From Phoronis ovalis (taxonomy: Eukaryota; Phoronida; Phoronidae), in NCBI GenBank assembly GCA_028565635.1, contig JAOXYB010047869.1:1-11678 (forward strand): 11,678 nt of DNA, read 5' to 3'. This document shows, piece by piece, positions 9,191 to 11,678 of the stretch. The notes under the pieces were generated by a model, which worked only from the letters and a program-made list of their open reading frames with translations, was not told the DNA's origin and did not search any database. Made by a program: the position numbers and the translations under genes. Every line of letters starts with the position of its first letter. Position 1 is the stretch's first letter.

Positions 9191-10738
9191 CACATCCATA
9201 AAATGTACAAAGCTTATCTGTATAAATTACATACGTACTGCTGCTATATTTCATTGCTGCCTGTGCCTTTAATACAATGCACCGTTCTGGAGCCCTTATG
9301 CAAAGGCTAGATCAATAACATAACAATGAGATTAAAACTGCTTTTAAATTATGCAAAGACATGCACCACTTATTTTTTATCACATTTTCATCATTAGACA
9401 ACCTAATGATAAATAACATACATAAAATTGTGCCTACTATTTGCTGGGGCATGTGACGCACAACTTTCCAACACTATTCATTTACTTTTTGTGAAATCTT
9501 CATAATAAGCAATATAGACCACTGCCTTGAATCCATATCTTTCCTGTAGGAATCTACACTGAATTTATGTATGTTTAATTTTGAAAGAAATAACCCAACT
9601 GTAAATGTTATCATACACTAACAACCAAATTGACCTAAAACAACAAAAACACATGTACATAAAACAATAGACAAGATTTCTGTTCTCAATGCAAATCAAA
9701 CAAGTGTCAAAAAATATGTTCTCTAGTAAGCAAGAGGCACACTTAAATATAAACCAAAACACTGTTAAACATAAAATCAAAAAAAAAAACTAAATGCACT
9801 TTATACATTAAACCAAATATTATTTTAAAACCTTGTCCTTAAAAATGTTGACTGAAAATATAATTCATATTCAGTAATACCAATGGTCCATGTGCATACT
9901 CATCTCATTTCCACCAATTGAAACTAAATGCGACCTCGAACTATCATATTTTTTTAATTTTTAAAAAAATCAGCAGTAAGGCTGCAAGGAACTACAATAT
10001 CTCAGTCGTATTTCATTACAATAGGTAGTAATATCAGGATAACTAAATGGTTAGTACAACATATGGCAATCAAATACTGCCATATCACTCTAAATTAATT
10101 TAAAACTAAATCGTTCCTGATGGAAAGGCCCGAGGAAGAAAATATGATCACCTGTTTTCTCCAAGAAGGTAGAACTGGAGGCACACTGATTTTAGACACA
10201 GAAACTACAACTTTGATTGTCCAATCAATTGTGCCATCCCCGACATTAACAAATTCTTATTCAATAAGCTGGAATAATATTTGATTAAATCTGGCTTAAA
10301 ATGAGTACAATAAGGTATTAGGAAACCAGCTGCAGCTAGGTCTCAAGCTGCTTGGACGAAGTGCAACAACCTAGTAGATCCATTTAACAACAGAAGACAA
10401 TGAATGTACAAGTAGCATGAGTTTGGGTGGTTATTTTTTAAAGACATACAGTAAGTAAACATTTCAATTTATTATTTGCATGCTTCTGTTGGCACCAACA
10501 TTCAAGTATCGTGAATAAAACGTGTCATGAATGTACAATCACAAAACACAGTTGAACCAGTGGCGACAACAAGTGCATGCAAGTGGATACTGTTTCAAAT
10601 AACTATTTGTAATTTAACATAAACTAAATATTAAATATTCAGTTTATACTCAAATAATTTAAAGTCTGCAGACAATAAATAAGGCAATGAGGACTTTTGA
10701 CTTCTTGTTCTGAAGAATGTTCTAATTTAATTGATCCG
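9171..10738 (-). other. Probable 3' UTR of the SLC7 transporter gene
   Basis: The sequence after the SLC7 stop codon has no credible coding potential and is T-rich on the minus strand. AATAAA signals on that strand lie at 10468-10473 (a short UTR of about 290 nt) and 9165-9170 (a long UTR of about 1.57 kb); ATTAAA lies at 9268-9273. Either or both sites could be used. A 71-codon minus-strand open stretch at 9565-9780 is Phe/Cys-rich low-complexity reading of T-rich DNA and is not considered a gene. Confidence 0.45.
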
Positions 10739-10981
10739 TTAATCAAATTTTGGTTCTTCCCTGACGCATAGGAGTAATTTCTGTAGTTTCACCGTTATAG
10801 CCAGCACACGCTCTGTGAAAGCTTTTGGTTTTTTCTTCCATGTTACACCGAGCAGATACACTGGCACACCGGTTAACATAATACCAACGCCAGCCAAGCA
10901 TTCTATTGGGCTGTAGGACAGAGGCATGATCAGCAAGAACACGCACACACACAGGAAGCAGATAGGAAAGAACAAGTGAAC
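10739..10981 (-). CDS. SLC7A5/8-like: LAT-type amino-acid transporter (SLC7A5/SLC7A8-like), last coding exon
   Basis: Read on the minus strand from the acceptor tgctttttttag's end at 10982, this phase-0 exon encodes the last 80 residues and a TAA at 10741-10739. It starts VHLFFPICFLCVCVFLLIMP (membrane segment 11 of the LeuT-fold APC superfamily) and continues with ECLAGVGIMLTGVPVYLLGV (segment 12). MLTGVPVYxLGVxWxxKPK is the hallmark of the LAT1/LAT2 light chains rather than of y+LAT, b0,+AT or xCT. A short cytoplasmic tail ends EEPKFD. These proteins are plasma-membrane, sodium-independent exchangers of large neutral amino acids that pair with the SLC3A2 (4F2hc/CD98) heavy chain by a disulfide. 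That cysteine and the substrate site lie in exons outside the window. The choice between A5 and A8 orthology cannot be made from this piece. Confidence 0.88.
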   Translation of the reverse strand, partial: VHLFFPICFLCVCVFLLIMPLSYSPIECLAGVGIMLTGVPVYLLGVTWKKKPKAFTERVLAITVKLQKLLLCVREEPKFD

Positions 10982-11400
10982 CTAAAAAAGCAAAAATTAT
11001 CAAAATTAATATACAATGCTCACTTAGTTTCTGTACAATTTCAGTATATATTCAGATTTAGTCAGTTACAGAGCAATAATGGGGGGGGGGGGTTTTTGCA
11101 CAGAGAACAATGGCATCATTAATGCTGATAAAAAATATTGTAACCAAGTTTTTTAATAAGTTTTGTAAAAAAAAATGCATGATTTCAAATTTCAGATTTT
11201 TTTAAATGCACCATGTTTTAGGAGTTCCTGTCTTTCTAATTCCCGTTATAAAGGATAGAATGGAGAATGTTATTGAATTCAAAACTTCAGAAACTTACTA
11301 CCATTTCTGTGGGATATATTTATGAAAAATCTTCATACATCAAGTACAATATAAATAAAACCTAACGAAAATCAAAGATAAATCAACAGATATAATTTAC
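10982..11400 (-). other. SLC7 gene intron
   Basis: A 419-nt GT-AG intron separates the two coding exons, with the donor gtaaat at its right end and a T-rich acceptor tract at its left. It contains the G homopolymer at 11081-11092 (a C run on the transcribed sense strand). Nothing else is recognised in it. Confidence 0.85.
11081..11092. repeat. G12 homopolymer
   Basis: Twelve consecutive G residues, followed by five T, stand out in an AT-rich intron. The run length is likely to vary between individuals or to be miscalled by sequencing. Confidence 0.9.
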
Positions 11401-11550
11401 CTTGATAGGTCTTGGTAGGTCGGGTTCTTTATACCTCAAATATAGCAAACCAGCGACAGATAATGTTATAAATGCAGATTCAACGAATGTGGCATAATTG
11501 ATAAGTGTATAGACATCGCTCGTACACAGCATTATCAACGACATAATGCC
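11401..11550 (-). CDS. SLC7A5/8-like: LAT-type amino-acid transporter, penultimate coding exon
   Basis: The exon is bounded on the minus strand by an acceptor ttttttcag (AG at 11552-11551) and a donor ATCAAG/GTAAAT (GT at 11400-11399). It is exactly 50 codons, phase 0 at both ends. It encodes GIMSLIMLCTSDVYTLINY, the end of a membrane segment and a highly conserved LAT loop, then TFVESAFITLSVAGLLYLRY (membrane segment 10) and the PDLPRPIK cytoplasmic loop. It joins in frame to VHLFFP of the next exon. The first 93 of its 150 bases counted from codon 6 onward are caught in the tandem duplication at the window edge (copy at 11602-11678 covers exon bases 17-93). Confidence 0.9.
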
Positions 11551-11678
11551 CTGAAAAAATTTTTAAAAAATAAAATAACAATCTGTTTTAATAATGTTTG
11601 TAGATAATGTTATAAATGCAGATTCAACGAATGTGGCATAATTGATAAGTGTATAGACATCGCTCGTACACAGCATTA
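11458..11678. repeat. Tandem duplication, 144-bp period, containing part of an SLC7 exon
   Basis: Bases 11602-11678 are identical over all 77 positions to 11458-11534, at an offset of 144. The repeated unit 11458-11601 holds the first 93 bases of the SLC7 exon (11550-11458), its acceptor and 51 bases of upstream intron. The copy at the edge has lost the 3' part of the exon and its donor. Read in the exon's frame, it runs from TCT at 11604-11602 into intron sequence and meets a TAA at 11565-11563. The second copy is cut off by the window end, so its full extent is unknown. Confidence 0.9.

Noticed and set aside
9565-9780. 71-codon minus-strand frame rich in Phe and Cys
   Set aside because: It reads T-rich 3' UTR DNA and its hydrophobic look follows from base composition.
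10743-11003. 86-codon minus-strand frame over the last SLC7 exon
   Set aside because: It is a shifted shadow of the transporter exon; the other frame gives the clear membrane segments and LAT motifs and fits the splice site.

Overview
The window is animal nuclear DNA: AT-rich, with protein genes broken by GT-AG spliceosomal introns of about 300 to 680 nt, read with the standard code, and with decayed LINE retrotransposons upstream. The two recognisable genes, a gigaxonin-type BTB-BACK-Kelch protein and a LAT-type SLC7 amino-acid transporter, point to a bilaterian. The AT-richness and LINE types would suit a lophotrochozoan such as a mollusc, but that is an inference and the sequence does not prove a taxon.

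Layout. Positions 1-612 hold the decayed 3' end of a LINE on the minus strand. Positions 613-2435 are gene-poor, with a short ATAC microsatellite and an AT-rich repeat cluster near 1182-1262. Positions 2436-3060 hold a second, unrelated-looking LINE remnant on the minus strand (end of reverse transcriptase plus C-terminal tail, with one stop and one frameshift). Positions 3152-3529 form an imperfect inverted-repeat (foldback/MITE-like) structure. From 3952 to 8105 on the plus strand lies a complete gigaxonin (GAN/KLHL16-like) gene of five coding exons: 3962-4164, 4731-5060, 5365-5733, 6413-6561 and 7237-8105. Together they total 1920 nt and encode 639 residues, and all splice phases agree. A strong splice acceptor ends at 3951, 10 nt before the ATG, so a non-coding 5' exon probably lies upstream. 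Positions 8106 to about 9190 are its 3' UTR.

On the minus strand, the last two coding exons of an SLC7A5/SLC7A8-like light-chain transporter lie at 11401-11550 and 10739-10981. Its 3' UTR runs leftwards towards the GAN 3' end, so the genes are convergent. Candidate poly(A) signals for both strands overlap at 9165-9173, and the strand composition flips from T-rich to A-rich there. The last 77 bases of the window (11602-11678) exactly repeat 11458-11534. This is a 144-bp-period tandem duplication that catches most of an SLC7 exon, and it may be real or an assembly-edge artefact.

The two genes have no known joint function: one is a Cul3 ubiquitin-ligase adaptor and the other a plasma-membrane amino-acid exchanger. 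I found no tRNA, rRNA, CRISPR or prokaryotic feature, and no new multi-gene system. The points most worth checking are the exon-catching duplication at the right edge, the convergent shared poly(A) region and the foldback element.
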